Shown here: in pieces, positions 9,549 through 22,403 of the stretch
Position numbering within the stretch: position 1 is the first letter of the stretch
Layout of the letters: each line of letters opens with the position of its first letter
Source of the DNA: Hypholoma sublateritium FD-334 SS-4
Lineage: Eukaryota > Basidiomycota > Agaricomycetes > Agaricales > Strophariaceae
Length of the DNA stretch: 35,978 nt
Assembly (NCBI GenBank): GCA_000827495.1
Contig: KN817726.1
Span: forward strand, 3,526 to 39,503
Direction of reading: 5' to 3'
Position numbers and translations under genes: made by a program
The notes under the pieces: model-generated
Told to the model about the DNA's origin: nothing
What the model saw: the letters and a program-made list of their open reading frames with translations, nothing else
The model's database searches: none

Positions 9549-12500
9549 ATGGATAGCTCAAAAAAAAAGTGCGGTGCTTGTAAAATTTACAAAAATGTTG
9601 ACTCTGCCAATTTCAACAAGACGCGTGATGGATATGCAGCAGTATGTAAACAATGCTCCGAGAAGCGTATCCAAAAATGGCGCGAGAAGAAGACACAAAA
9701 AGCCCAGGCCGTTTCCAGTGACTCCGAAGACGAAGACGAAGATAGCTCTGATGATGCCGGCGAAGAAGCCTTGCGCGTGAAACTCGGCAACGTCAAGATG
9801 GCAGATTTTCTCAGGGAAATCTCAAGCGCCGAAAAAATCACCAAGTTCACAGCGATGGTCGAGTTGCCGGATGACTTGAAGAAACTGGATGCGAGGGAAA
9901 GTGCTGATGGACTGGCAAATGCAATTTGGTCAGAATTGAAGTATCGCTTTGTGTACAGTGCTCTTCTTATGTGATAAATTTAATTTTCCTGATACCTCAA
10001 TATGAAATGCAGGTATCACAGTCGCTATATCAGCAAACGGACTGCGTCGACCCGCTACATTTATCATTGCGCACAAAATAAGGATCGACAACAGAAATCC
10101 AAAAAGAAAGTGGGTGAAGGTATCAAACAACGAGATAAAGAACAAATGGCCGCTTTCTCGTGCGACGGATGGCTACACATCACGATATGGGATGACTCCA
10201 ACAATGCGTTGGTCAAATTGAAGCACGACACGGAGCATATTCCATATTGGAGCATCGATGTACCGCCGGATATCCAGTCATTTGTGAAAGAGAATTCAGA
10301 TCTGTCGCCCACGCAGGCTTGTATTTTTATTCATCATGATGCGCCGTAAATGCTAATAATAATCAGTACAGCTTTGGGATGAAATTCTCAAGTCGCACCC
10401 AACACCAGCATTTTCTCGACGGTCAATACACAGTTTATGGCATGAAGAATCAAGCAAGAAGTGGAAACGAGATCCCGACGAGCTCAAGTCTGCAAAGATT
10501 CTCATCGAAGAAGCTTCAAAAACCAAAAGGCTATATTCGGTTGAGTCAATTTCTCTGCCCAAAGAGCCTGGTTTTACAGCTATTGCTTTTTCACTGCCCG
10601 AAGTACTCCGGAAGTGGGGAGGAAAAATACGCGAGATATCTTTGGATTCAGCTTGTATGTCCTGCGATTTTATTTTGTGGTCAGCACTGCTAACAAAGTC
10701 CTAAAGGGAATACAAATGGATCAAACTATGAAGTTTATGCTCTTCTTGGCGAAATTTCGGGCTCAGGGTGTCCCTTAGGTTACTTATTGATTCAATCTGG
10801 CAAAGACGGCGCCACTGGTGCTAAGGAGCGATTTATCAAAAAGCTTCTCGAGCACTTTCATAGGGTTTGGAACATACGTCCAATAATCACACTCACAGAT
10901 AAAGATATCTCGGAAATCAATGCATTTGCCGCAGAATTTCCATCTGCGAAACATCAGCTTTGCTTCTGGCATTGCTTACGTGCAATCAAAACACGTCTTT
11001 CAATTCTACGCCGCCGCCCCAAATTCTACGATGTCAAAGAGGCTGTAGGAGAATTTGACTGGATTGACCCTGATTTCGTACCTATACAGCAATCGGAGGA
11101 CCCATCTGCAGTACGTATCAATTCCACATTTGTTAATATATTGACTAATTTTCTTTGTAGACACAATACGTTGCCGAGAAAGCCATACCTCATGTCAAAG
11201 TTTATTTTCAAGGTGTTCCACAAAATACCGCCCCAGAACCCACCCCCACTGCTCCACGACTGACAATTCGCCTAAACGGACGTGTTCAGGCCATCATCCC
11301 AATGACAGTCACACCACGTACAGTTCAACGCGAATCCGATGTAGCTAACGAACTCGATGATGAGCATCTCGAGGCTGAAGATGAAGATCTTTTGGGAGAA
11401 GTTGACCGCTTACTGACCAGAAATTCCCAAGACTCCGAGGATGGACCAGACTGGATGTTTGATGAAGGCGAGACAGTTTCGAAAGATCCTGAATATATTT
11501 CCTGCCCAGCACCCCACCGCCAGCAAATTTTACACCTATTTACAAAGCATTTCTGTCAGCACCCTATATTTCCGGAGCGTCACGGAACATCATATACTGC
11601 GGCGGAAATTCGGCGCAATGCCGTCAAGGAGATGTATGACTTTTGCCAAGTTCGTGGTCTTTGCGAAGTCTGGGGCTACATGTGGGCCTGCTGGTATACG
11701 CCAAAGATGTGGCGGCTTTGGGCTCGATCAACTTCACAGTACCTTTCGCGGCTTCGAACAACCATGGGCGTTGAGAATTTTTGGCGACAACTCAAGCATA
11801 ATTACCTTCACAATTACACGCGTCCCCGTCTCGATCAACTTGTATGGGTACTGATCCACAAAGTCACTCCAGCATACTTTGCACGAATGGACGGCCTTCA
11901 AGATGACTATCGGATGGGCCGTTCGAAGCCACTCACTGCCTACCAGCGACGATTCAAAACTTCCTGGATAAAGATGGAGACTAAAGAGCCCAGCGGAGCA
12001 AAATATATGACGGACGTACGCACCTGGACTTGCAATTGCGGCAGCCAAAAGTACCACTGCCATCATATCTGCAAGCATCTCGTTCGCGCTGTGGAACACC
12101 CAACACTTTCTTTCTGGCGAAATGTCGTTCGGCGCCGTGTGGTACCAATTTATCAGCACCCAGCATTAACACCTTTGGGAGAAGCCACGAACGATTACAT
12201 CGAACCGGATGGGGCAATTACCGATGGCGACGACCATTTGTGGTCTGGTGATCCGTCTACACTTGAAGGCAATGGCGGATGGGAAGAATTGGCGGGTGCC
12301 AAGCGTACCCGTGAAGCAAGTCCACCAGTTGCAGGAATGAACAAACGACCTGTTCGACAGCGTGAAATTGACGAGACAATCAGTAATCAAGATGAGATAC
12401 TTACCGACACAGTTGCGGCCGAAGTCATTGATTTAACTGCATCATCTCCTCTGGCGTCGCCTATCCAACTCGACGAGGATCTGCAGCGGAATGAGATATG

Positions 12501-12898
12501 CGAGACAGGTTTTTCTGACTCGTCTGCATTTGATTATGGAAGTGATGATGAACTAGAAGTTAGTGTTTTACCTCGATGTCAGCATGCTAATTGTCACTCA
12601 TCTTTTTCATCTGATGTTACTTTAGCTTGACGAGCTCTGTGAAGACCTTGAAAAAGTGGCTCTAGATATGAATAAGGCAGCGGGGATTATCCAGCAGCAA
12701 GTTGGCTACCGTAACCGCCTTTGGCTGAAATCGGCGAAGAATGCACTGGGGAGTGCCGTGTCAACATTTGTAGAGGACATTGAAAGTATCGAGAAGAATG
12801 GGAGAAAGCGAGGGACGACGTGGGCAGAGGGAAAGTCTAAGCAGGAGAAACGACGGGCAAAGTTGGCGATGGGATATATGGTCCCATTGGCTGAGTGA
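9549..12898 (+). CDS. MULE transposase with SWIM zinc finger, copy 2 (spliced)
   Basis: Exons are 9549-9952, 10013 to about 10326, about 10369-10654, 10707-11110, 11161-12558 and 12626-12898. For the second intron a GT donor after GCT-T and the acceptor AATCAG give a continuous frame through TQALQLWDEIL. The protein parallels copy 1: N-terminal four-cysteine finger (CGAC, CKQC), acidic linker, Cys-Cys-His-His finger, DDE core (SLDSA-WNTNGSNYE, TLTDKDISEIN, LCFWH, GVENFWRQ), SWIM finger (TCNCGSQKYHCHHICKH), and a basic C-terminal tail ending GYMVPLAE. Differences from copy 1 are scattered substitutions and small in-frame indels, with no premature stop seen. This copy is the better candidate for an active transposase. 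Confidence 0.92.
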
Positions 12899-13120
12899 AT
12901 TAGGCCTTACGTAGCCTCGATCAACAGTCTCACAGCGCGGTTCCGCGGAAATAACTCAAATCGTGTGTCCAGGTATAAATAAGTAAATCCATTCATAGAT
13001 ATTTCATTCAGATCAAGCGTTACATTACAATTGAATCGAATTTCAAGTGTTTACGAGTACAATACTTCAGAATCTTAACATCTTTTCTGGTGCGCCAACG
13101 CTAAGGCACTGATCTTCATA

Positions 13121-13210
13121 GATAAAGGCCAGGCGGGGCGTGAACGGCCCGTTACGGCGATCTCCGAGGGCACGTGTTGCGACGAAAGTGCTGGGTGAAT
13201 TGCATTCACT
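13121..13210 (-). repeat. Right terminal inverted repeat, MULE copy 2
   Basis: This is the reverse complement of the left repeat at 9315-9404. It ends ...TTGCATTCACT directly before CGCCGCCCC. Confidence 0.93.
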
Positions 13211-13219
13211 CGCCGCCCC
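13211..13219. repeat. 9-bp target-site duplication, right (MULE copy 2)
   Basis: CGCCGCCCC, identical to 9306-9314. A further 108 bp separate it from the MYST start codon. Confidence 0.93.
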
Positions 13220-13327
13220 CTCCGCCATCCAACTCTCGTGTACTGGCTAGGAATCTCCTCAACTGATTTTCTGCCGCGGCGAATAAGCCCTTAACTTGAC
13301 CCTGAAACTCGCAAAACTCTTCCTTTG

Positions 13328-15446
<2,119 letters not shown>

Positions 15447-16873
15447 GGGCCGTCGATGGTGCGTCTATTGGTGTATATGTATGTGCGTGTATGTGTAGCG
15501 CTCCTACTCGATTTTATTTTTTCTTCGATCCCCCCTTCCCCTCGTAATCATGTACCGATATACCCTGATTTTGTAGATTTACATCAGCCGCGACCTTACC
15601 ACGACCGCCCGAGAGCTTGTACGCGTATATTGTGCAAGAGGGATTCGTCAAAACACCTGCTCATGTTGCGAAGCGCGCGTTCTCTGATGGTCGCATTACT
15701 CCCTTTCTTCCGAGGAATAATTTTGCGCAACAACGATGTTGGGGCGGGCCTTTGATATTTGATACAAGCGAATATGCGATGTGCTTAATTGAACTTTCTG
15801 GGTACGAAACACGAGTCTCGCGAATATTTGAAAGACGAAAAAGCGAAAGTGCATTACGATTCTGATCTCTGAGAAACAATTATCGATATCCCTTGGCTTG
15901 CCATGACAAAAAAGTCATCCGACTGGAAGGTGTGTTTCTCCGTGGGCGAGTCGAACGGAACAAAGGAATTCAGAGGCATTACTTGTTCATCCACGGCATG
16001 ATTTCGGGGCTGAAAGATGTTGAAACTGGAGCTGAACCCCCCATTATTATCGATATTATGGCCGACGTCGCTGAGCCGGGCTCCGCCGACTCCTCGTGCC
16101 GCAGTGTACATGGAGCGAGTCCATTTTCCTCCACCGTATCCGAGTCGGCCAATTGCATATTGCGTGCGATAGCGAGGGAAGTTGTCCGACGCACTGCTGC
16201 GTAGAGCAGAATTTAAATCTATGAGGCAGGCATCATTCGCGAGTTTCGCCGCTACACCGGCGCGCTGACCGCTACAAGTACTCGCTATAAGCGGGCTCGG
16301 ATACTGAGCGCGAACAAGTGCGCGTTAGAGGCCGTCATACACGCTGACGGACGAGGACGCCTCAGGCACTTCCGCATCCCCAACTTATTTCTAATGTACA
16401 GAAATATATAGTGGATACAAAGGTACTACCTGGTAAATACACGGCGTATCATATACGGTGTGCGTGCGAGAGGGGAGCAAATAACATTCTACCTATGGCT
16501 ACAAAGGAGGCAACATTGAGTGCGGAGAGCATGTGCGTTAAAGCGTGAAAACGTGGGAGAGGATCCGGGCAGGGGTGCATAGTTGACGGAAATGTAGCAT
16601 GCATGAAATAAGATTCTGATATCCGCCGATTGCGCAAAGTCAGAGGCCTGTCAAATTTCCTGTCGTATCGTAAAATATGAGATGCATAGTGTGACCTGTT
16701 GGCAAAGGAAGCGCGCCCCCGGTCAGCAAAGCGACGCGCGCCTATAAAGATGGGGGAGACTCACATGTCGTTAGATGCAGAGATACACTTCTGAATATGC
16801 GTGGTTTTTTTAAAAGAAAGAATTGTTGGAATTGTTGCGGTCCACTCTTGAGCACGCCCTGCGGAAGGATGAA
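15447..16873. other. Intergenic region between convergent genes
   Basis: MYST and the YTH gene converge here, so both 3' untranslated regions must lie inside. Open frames such as 15893-16204 on the plus strand lack recognisable motifs or splice support. No repeats or RNA genes were noticed. Confidence 0.5.
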
Positions 16874-19754
16874 TCACGATCGTGACAAACCAGCGTTCGG
16901 CAACATGTCCCCGGCGCCACCGATGATAGGGAACGGATACTCAGACTTGACACTGGGTCTGCGCCTCCTACTGCCCCCCACAGGCGTCTTGCCCGGCGCG
17001 CCTGCGGGGCTCGCCGGCAACGCCGCGATCGCGTGCCAGTCGCGCAGGAGCTGCCGCCCAACGGACGGCTCGATCTCCGTGCCGTCGCGCGACACCTTGA
17101 TCTCCTTGTCGCGGTTCCACGGGTTCCGCAGGTGCCGCGTGTTGGCGAACGAGAGCCGCTCCTTGCAGAGCCACTCGACGGGGAAGCTGTCCCCCCACGA
17201 GAGCTCGCCGCCTTCCTCCGGCTGGACGAGGGGGATGGTGCGGTTGGCAGTCTCCTCTGTGCGGTCGACGTCTTCCTCGTGGACAGAATCGAATGTCAGC
17301 GGATGTGGCTCGTCCTCCCTCGGCGCGTCTTCGGGCGACCGGATCGCGCGTCCCGGGGCTGACGTGTCCAATGCGAATCGCTCAGCCGGCCTGCGTTTGA
17401 GATACGAGGGTTTCTGATCTAGACTGTGCGGCTTTACTATGGGCGCGAGAAGCGAATATTCCCGATCCTCGTCCCCGAGCAAGGCAGGTGCGGAATGACG
17501 TTCATACCCTGGATCAGGTACATCTCGTGCACTCGTCGCTGCAGCTGAGGCCAAGTCACCGACGACGAGCGGCGAGCTATCGACAAGACGCTGATCGCCG
17601 GGCGAGAAAAAGGTGCCTGGCTGGCTGGAGATCTGACTCGCAAGTGCGGCAGGGGAGTGATGAGGCGAACGGCTTGTCCAATGCACATCGCTTTGGCCGT
17701 TGAGGAAAGGCCCAGTCATCCTGCACAAACGCGCTCGAGTTCAGTTCATCGTTATCGACCAACCGAACTATGGCAGTAGCACTCACCTCGCGTAGCCATA
17801 AAACTCCCTGCTTTTGTTGACGCCAAAAATGAGAAAGACATCCTTGCTCGTCCGGAACGCCTGGTCCAGAATCTCCTCGTTGTGCTTCTGCGTGGCCCAT
17901 ATCCCGCGCGACACACTGATGTCCAGATCCCCCTGTCAGCCAAAAGTCAGGTCTCGCGTTCATGCATGCATGCGTGTGAATGACTCGCCTGGCTCAGTGA
18001 TTTCAAGATGAAGTACCGAATCGGGAAATGGCGCGCGAGAAAGCTGGAGTTGGTCGAAGAGTACGAATCCGAGCTGCTCGAGTGCGGTGGGTTGGCACCT
18101 TTCCCGCCGCCGTCGTCGCTGGGGGGCGAGACGTCCGATTGCGGCTCCGCTAGACTGTCGGACGCGCTTCCCGGCGACGAAGGTGCACCCTGCGCGGCTG
18201 CTTGTGACTGGTGCTGTAGCACTCCCTCGGCAAGTTTCTGCTCGCGGACCCAGCGCGTGTGCATGCCCATCCCGCGCTGGTAGCCCACGCCCGCCGTCAG
18301 ATCGTCGTTCGTCTTCCGCACGCGACACACCAGCCGCGGACAGCTCAGGTCATTGGCGCGGAGCGGCACGCCGTTGAACCTCGCGATCGCATGCTGCAGG
18401 CCCTCTATGCTCGCGTAGTTGATGAATGCGCAGTTCGACCGCGCGATGAGGAACACGGAGACGACGCCGTTGGCCGCGCCCGCCTGCNCGCTGGCATCNA
18501 CTGGGGCGGCGACGAAGAACTGCANGACCTCGTNGTGCGTCGCGTCCGCNGGCACATTTCCCACCCACATGACCCAGTCCGAGCGGTCCGCGGGCGGGTT
18601 GGGGTGGAACGAACGCCGGATCAGNGGGCGGTCGCTTGTCGCAGGAGANCCGCCTTCCATGGGCACTGCCGCCAACATTTCTTCGACCGGAGGCGCAGAT
18701 CCTGGTGGGAAGGGATGATCGCCCAATCGAGTATCATGATACCCCCCCGAAGAGGACGGAGAATAATCGTCCGTGGGTCCACCTTGCGCCGTNTCTGANN
18801 NGAACCCGAAGTGGCCTGCCTGTGAGTAGCCCACGGCGTAGTCACTTTGGTAGCGCAGGCCTGAGTGGTTTACCTGCAGCGAAGCACCGGACGAGAGNTG
18901 CGGAAAGTAGTACCATCCCAGTTGGGGGCCACTGTCGCTGGGCGATGGAAATGGCTGACCGAATGCGGGCGGAGGATATGAGGGTCGGTACATCTGCGGG
19001 GACGGGTATGTTTGGGGAGGATAATATGGATACGGCAAGGAGTGAAGCGGACCAGGGCCACCATAGGGTGACCCGCCCTGTCCGGAAGGCGACGGCAAAT
19101 AGGGCGTCTGCGCTGGAAAAGAGGAATGGGGACTATACGCCGTCGGACTTGGGGCATTAGCGGAAGGGTATGGCTGGAGAGCATCTTCTGCGAAGGGTGG
19201 CACGTAGGCCGCATGGGGCAGTGTCATGCTTTGGAAGCCGGCGTGCATGTCTTGCGGCATAGAATGCTGGTATGGTGCAAAGGCGTACGCGGGCGGAGGG
19301 TGTGACGCATTCATCGAACCTGACTGCGTGGGCGTCGCGTACGGTCCAACGAACTCATATCCCTGGTTATACGGTAATGCCGCTGGAGGAGGAAAGTGAC
19401 GCGGTTGGGGGATAAATGGCACAGGCGGCGGCGGCGGCTGATCGCGTACGTTTTCGTTTTCGAGGACGCTGTGGAGCAGAGTCGGATAATCGAATCCTGA
19501 TGTCAGTTGCGAGGAATGCGGGGCGCGTTGCGGAGGAGTTGACCGGCAGCGTCGTGCGCGCACACCAGGCCTCGCGGGGGGTATTTGCTCGACGTTCGCC
19601 GTCTGAGTTGCATCGCTGCTCTCGCCACCTATGGAGGGGAAAGTGGACTCATGGCGCTCTACGCCGACATATAATTTTAGACATGCGTGGAACCGCAGCG
19701 AGTGACTGGACGCACCTGGCCGAGCTGCAGAGCTCGCTCGATTGCTGCTAGAAT
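16874..19754 (-). CDS. RRM and YTH domain RNA-binding protein (m6A-reader type)
   Basis: Secure coding exons are 19628-17989, 17932-17787 and 17720-16874. A 39-nt exon at 19754-19716 is likely, and the start codon upstream was not found. The N-terminal half is disordered and rich in Pro, Tyr and Ser. An RRM follows, with RNP2 VMWVGNV and RNP1 SNCAFINYA. The YTH domain begins HFPIRYFILKSLSQ, continues DLDISVSRGIWATQKHNE and VFLIFGVNKSGEFYGYAR, and ends SFPVEWLCKERL, HLRNPWNRDKEIKVSRDGTE. Tryptophans in GIWAT and VEWL sit in the parts of the fold that carry conserved aromatics, although I cannot map the methyl-adenosine cage exactly. About 150 residues of low-complexity sequence interrupt the YTH fold. 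Proteins of this kind bind RNA and steer its decay or export. The intron at 17933-17988 uses a GC donor. Eleven or so Ns fall in 18488-18898. Confidence 0.88.
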
Positions 19755-19759
19755 CTAAA

Positions 19760-20852
19760 CAGAGTAAGGTTATCAGGCTGCATTTCAGTATATAGCCAGG
19801 GGCCGAAGGGCAGCAGCATCTCCTCTGGACAGCCCAGGGCGTAAGCTCTGAGATGGATCATGGCACAAGAAGGTTGCTGTAGTATTTCGTCTCTCAACTT
19901 CAATAGGGCACGTGATGACGCGAAGAATTACCTGATCGTGCGGCCATCGAGGGGAAATTGGAATGCAGGCGAAGCGGAATCCAACTCTAACATTGGCGTC
20001 GTTGTCCTTTCCTATATACCTCGAATACATGACGTCATGTCCGGATTGCGAAGAAACTGCACGGTTCACGTCACCTTTCTTTACATAGACCTAGATTGCG
20101 CTCCGAGCAAGCTCCGAGCTAGTGTGGTGCCCAATTTCTTTGCATTTTCTTCGAATTTTACGCTGCCTCTTAGCCTCACCGATGTAAGTAGTGTCAATCA
20201 GTGTAACAGTTATGAAATAGCGACGATCCTCAACCTTTTCGGGCAACTATAGTCGTCCACAAGTTTTTGATTTATATCCTCCGTCATCGCCATGACGTAG
20301 GCACCTGCGCAGTTATCATTAGCCGAAGGCTAAGGCCAAGTTTATCCAGAGGTATTCTACGCTCTTCTACTCGACATGAGAACCACCAGGAACCAGGCGC
20401 GTCACCGCCCGGGGCCCGAGATTTGGGTAGAGGGCCATTTTTGCTTTTTGGACGGGCCATCAAGCCATGGTACATAATAATGATATGGCATCTAACAGTA
20501 AAATCGGCATCCATGCGAGAAGAAAAGTATGGGACATCACTGGCATCCTGTACAGAAACTAGATATCTGAAATCCAACACGAAGAATTTTCTGGGTATGA
20601 TGACAAGTTATTACTTGTCTCGAACGGAGACTCGAAAAACACCCGCCGTAGTCCTGCGCCGAAAATCTTAAATTACTTCTATAGTTCGAAGTCGCACTTG
20701 CCGATAGATGAAGCAGAAAATCCTGTAGGACTTTCAGAGCCTTTTCGTTTGCAGGCACACGTCCGCGATCTACAGTTCTAATCAAGTTCTAATGGTACAA
20801 CTTCGCAACCTGTACACATGAATTACACCCCCCAGGCCCTCTCATCTTGAAA
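19760..20852. other. Intergenic region upstream of the YTH gene
   Basis: This should contain the missing first exon and promoter of the YTH gene, and the 3' untranslated region of EFM5. A minus-strand open frame at 19785-20069 has no recognisable motif. Nothing else was identified. Confidence 0.4.
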
Positions 20853-21455
20853 TCATGGCTCCTCCTTGTTTTCTCTGCCCTCTTCCAGACCGAAGCTTTC
20901 GGCGCCCGCCCACGACCCCCAGCACGCAAACGAATTCGCGAGCTGGCCGTGCTCCGGGTCAAACGCCGTCCGGCGCAGGGGGCCCAGCGGCGGGGCGTCG
21001 TACACCTTCGCGAGGACCTCCTCGACCGACGTCGACGTAAGCAGGACAAGCCTCCCCTTCGTGGGGTGCAATATCTTGCGCAGCGTCGTGCGCAGCTTCG
21101 CGTTCGTCACCTGCGCTCCGAGTCCATCAACATCCGGTGCGCCTTTCACCGCGTGTATCAAGTAGACCGACGCACCTCGTTGAGGAACGGCGGGTCCGCG
21201 ACGGCGATCTCGACCGCGCCGTGCAGCGCCGCGGGGACGTCCGCGGGCTCGTCGATGTCGTACGGGACGAACTGCCGCGGCGCGAGCACGGCGAAGCGCT
21301 GGTCGACCTCGAGCAGGCGCGCGCCGGGCAGCGCCGCGCGGTGCTGGAACGCGACGAACGCCGTCGGGCAGCAGAGGAACGCGATCTGCGTCGCGGGCGT
21401 GCAGAGCGCGTGCAGGTGCGCCGCGAGGCTGTTCGCGGACTTCTCGCTGTACCTG
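20853..21455 (-). CDS. EFM5: EFM5-like eEF1A lysine methyltransferase (N-terminus in gap)
   Basis: The two visible exons are 21455-21176 and 21110-20853, joined across a 65-nt intron (GTGCGT...GCGCAG). The first begins in the N gap with RYSEKSANSLAAHLHALC, continues IAFLCCPTAFVAFQ, LLEVDQRFAVL and FVPYDIDEPADVPAAL, and holds the catalytic NPPF-type motif as VADPPFLNE. The second carries KLRTTLRKILHP, GRLVLLTSTSVEEVLAK, FDPEHGQLANSFACW and a charged end. Motif order and spacing match the EFM5/EEF1AKMT1 family, which uses S-adenosylmethionine to methylate a lysine of translation elongation factor eEF1A in the cytosol. The N-terminal exon or exons fall in the 401 Ns. The region is very GC-rich, which may explain the sequencing gap. 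Confidence 0.85.
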   Translation of the reverse strand, partial: QVQREVREQPRGAPARALHARDADRVPLLPDGVRRVPAPRGAARRAPARGRPALRRARAAAVRPVRHRRARGRPRGAARRGRDRRRGPAVPQRGASVYLIHAVKGAPDVDGLGAQVTNAKLRTTLRKILHPTKGRLVLLTSTSVEEVLAKVYDAPPLGPLRRTAFDPEHGQLANSFACWGSWAGAESFGLEEGRENKEEP

Positions 21456-21856
21456 NNNNNNNNNNNNNNNNNNNNNNNNNNNNNNNNNNNNNNNNNNNNN
21501 NNNNNNNNNNNNNNNNNNNNNNNNNNNNNNNNNNNNNNNNNNNNNNNNNNNNNNNNNNNNNNNNNNNNNNNNNNNNNNNNNNNNNNNNNNNNNNNNNNNN
21601 NNNNNNNNNNNNNNNNNNNNNNNNNNNNNNNNNNNNNNNNNNNNNNNNNNNNNNNNNNNNNNNNNNNNNNNNNNNNNNNNNNNNNNNNNNNNNNNNNNNN
21701 NNNNNNNNNNNNNNNNNNNNNNNNNNNNNNNNNNNNNNNNNNNNNNNNNNNNNNNNNNNNNNNNNNNNNNNNNNNNNNNNNNNNNNNNNNNNNNNNNNNN
21801 NNNNNNNNNNNNNNNNNNNNNNNNNNNNNNNNNNNNNNNNNNNNNNNNNNNNNNNN
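21456..21856. other. 401-base sequencing gap
   Basis: A run of N that must hold the 5' end of the EFM5-like gene. The 85 bases after it, up to the MULE target site, are not recognisable. Confidence 0.9.
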
Positions 21857-21941
21857 GGAAGGCTGTTTGGGTGGTGGTACAAGGGAGAGAAAGATGAACG
21901 AAAATCGTGATCGCTGCTAAATTTCTGGCTTACGGCAGCAA

Positions 21942-21951
21942 TCATCAGAGC
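21942..21951. repeat. Target-site duplication, left (second MULE family)
   Basis: TCATCAGAGC, found again at 25209-25218. Nine or ten bp fits a Mutator-like element; one terminal base may be shared with the element. Confidence 0.85.
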
Positions 21952-22008
21952 AGTTGCTCACTTTCGAACTCGAACTTTATTCTCAGAATGGAAATAAATT
22001 ATTTTTAG
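21952..22008 (+). repeat. Left imperfect terminal inverted repeat, second MULE family
   Basis: The core CTCGAACTTTATTCTC, then GGAAATAAATTATTTTTAG, pairs with the reverse complement of 25152-25208 (CTCAAACTTTAATTCTC, then GGAAATTATTTATTTTTAG). Confidence 0.8.
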
Positions 22009-22403
22009 AAAATTGCCGGCCGAGACCTGCCGGTCGGCGGATATCGCCTTCTGACTTTGTTCTGACTCGACGTACACCTTTGTTCCGACGCTTCACGTCC
22101 CTCCAGATTTACTGTTGCACCCCTCTCCAAATGCACGAGTCTGACTGCAGGGTGCTTACACGTAGTACATTGTGAGTGAATAACAGGTTTACAAGAGTAA
22201 CAAAGCGAAATGACTCAAACTTCATACAGGATGTAAAGTATAGCTAGACAATTTGACTGGCTGTAAACGAGGAGGCCAGCCCTACTTGTATATATGTTCA
22301 CGATAATGAGACGTATTTACCACGATCAGGGGATCTGGCACTAAGGTCAACACAGGAGGAGGTGGCAGGCTTGTCGTTGATGCTGAAGGCAGATGTATCT
22401 CGG

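Larger units (their letters stand above)
9315..13210 (+). mobile_element. Mutator-like transposon (MULE), copy 2
   Basis: This is a complete 3,896-bp element with terminal inverted repeats of about 90 bp and an exact 9-bp target duplication. It carries a transposase with the same six-exon structure as copy 1 and no visible inactivating change, so it may be autonomous. It sits between the MED9 relic and the MYST gene; its right end is 118 bp before the proposed MYST start codon. Confidence 0.95.

Noticed and set aside
15893..16204. Small plus-strand gene between MYST and the YTH gene
   Set aside because: No motif, no splice context and placed in the expected 3' untranslated regions of two convergent genes.
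19561..19563. GTG as start of the YTH protein
   Set aside because: The frame stays open upstream with good splice signals (19629-19715), so the real start is further upstream; non-AUG initiation is not needed.
20847..21945. Long open frames running through the N gap on both strands
   Set aside because: Unknown bases cannot carry a stop, so these frames are artefacts; the EFM5-like exons explain the region.
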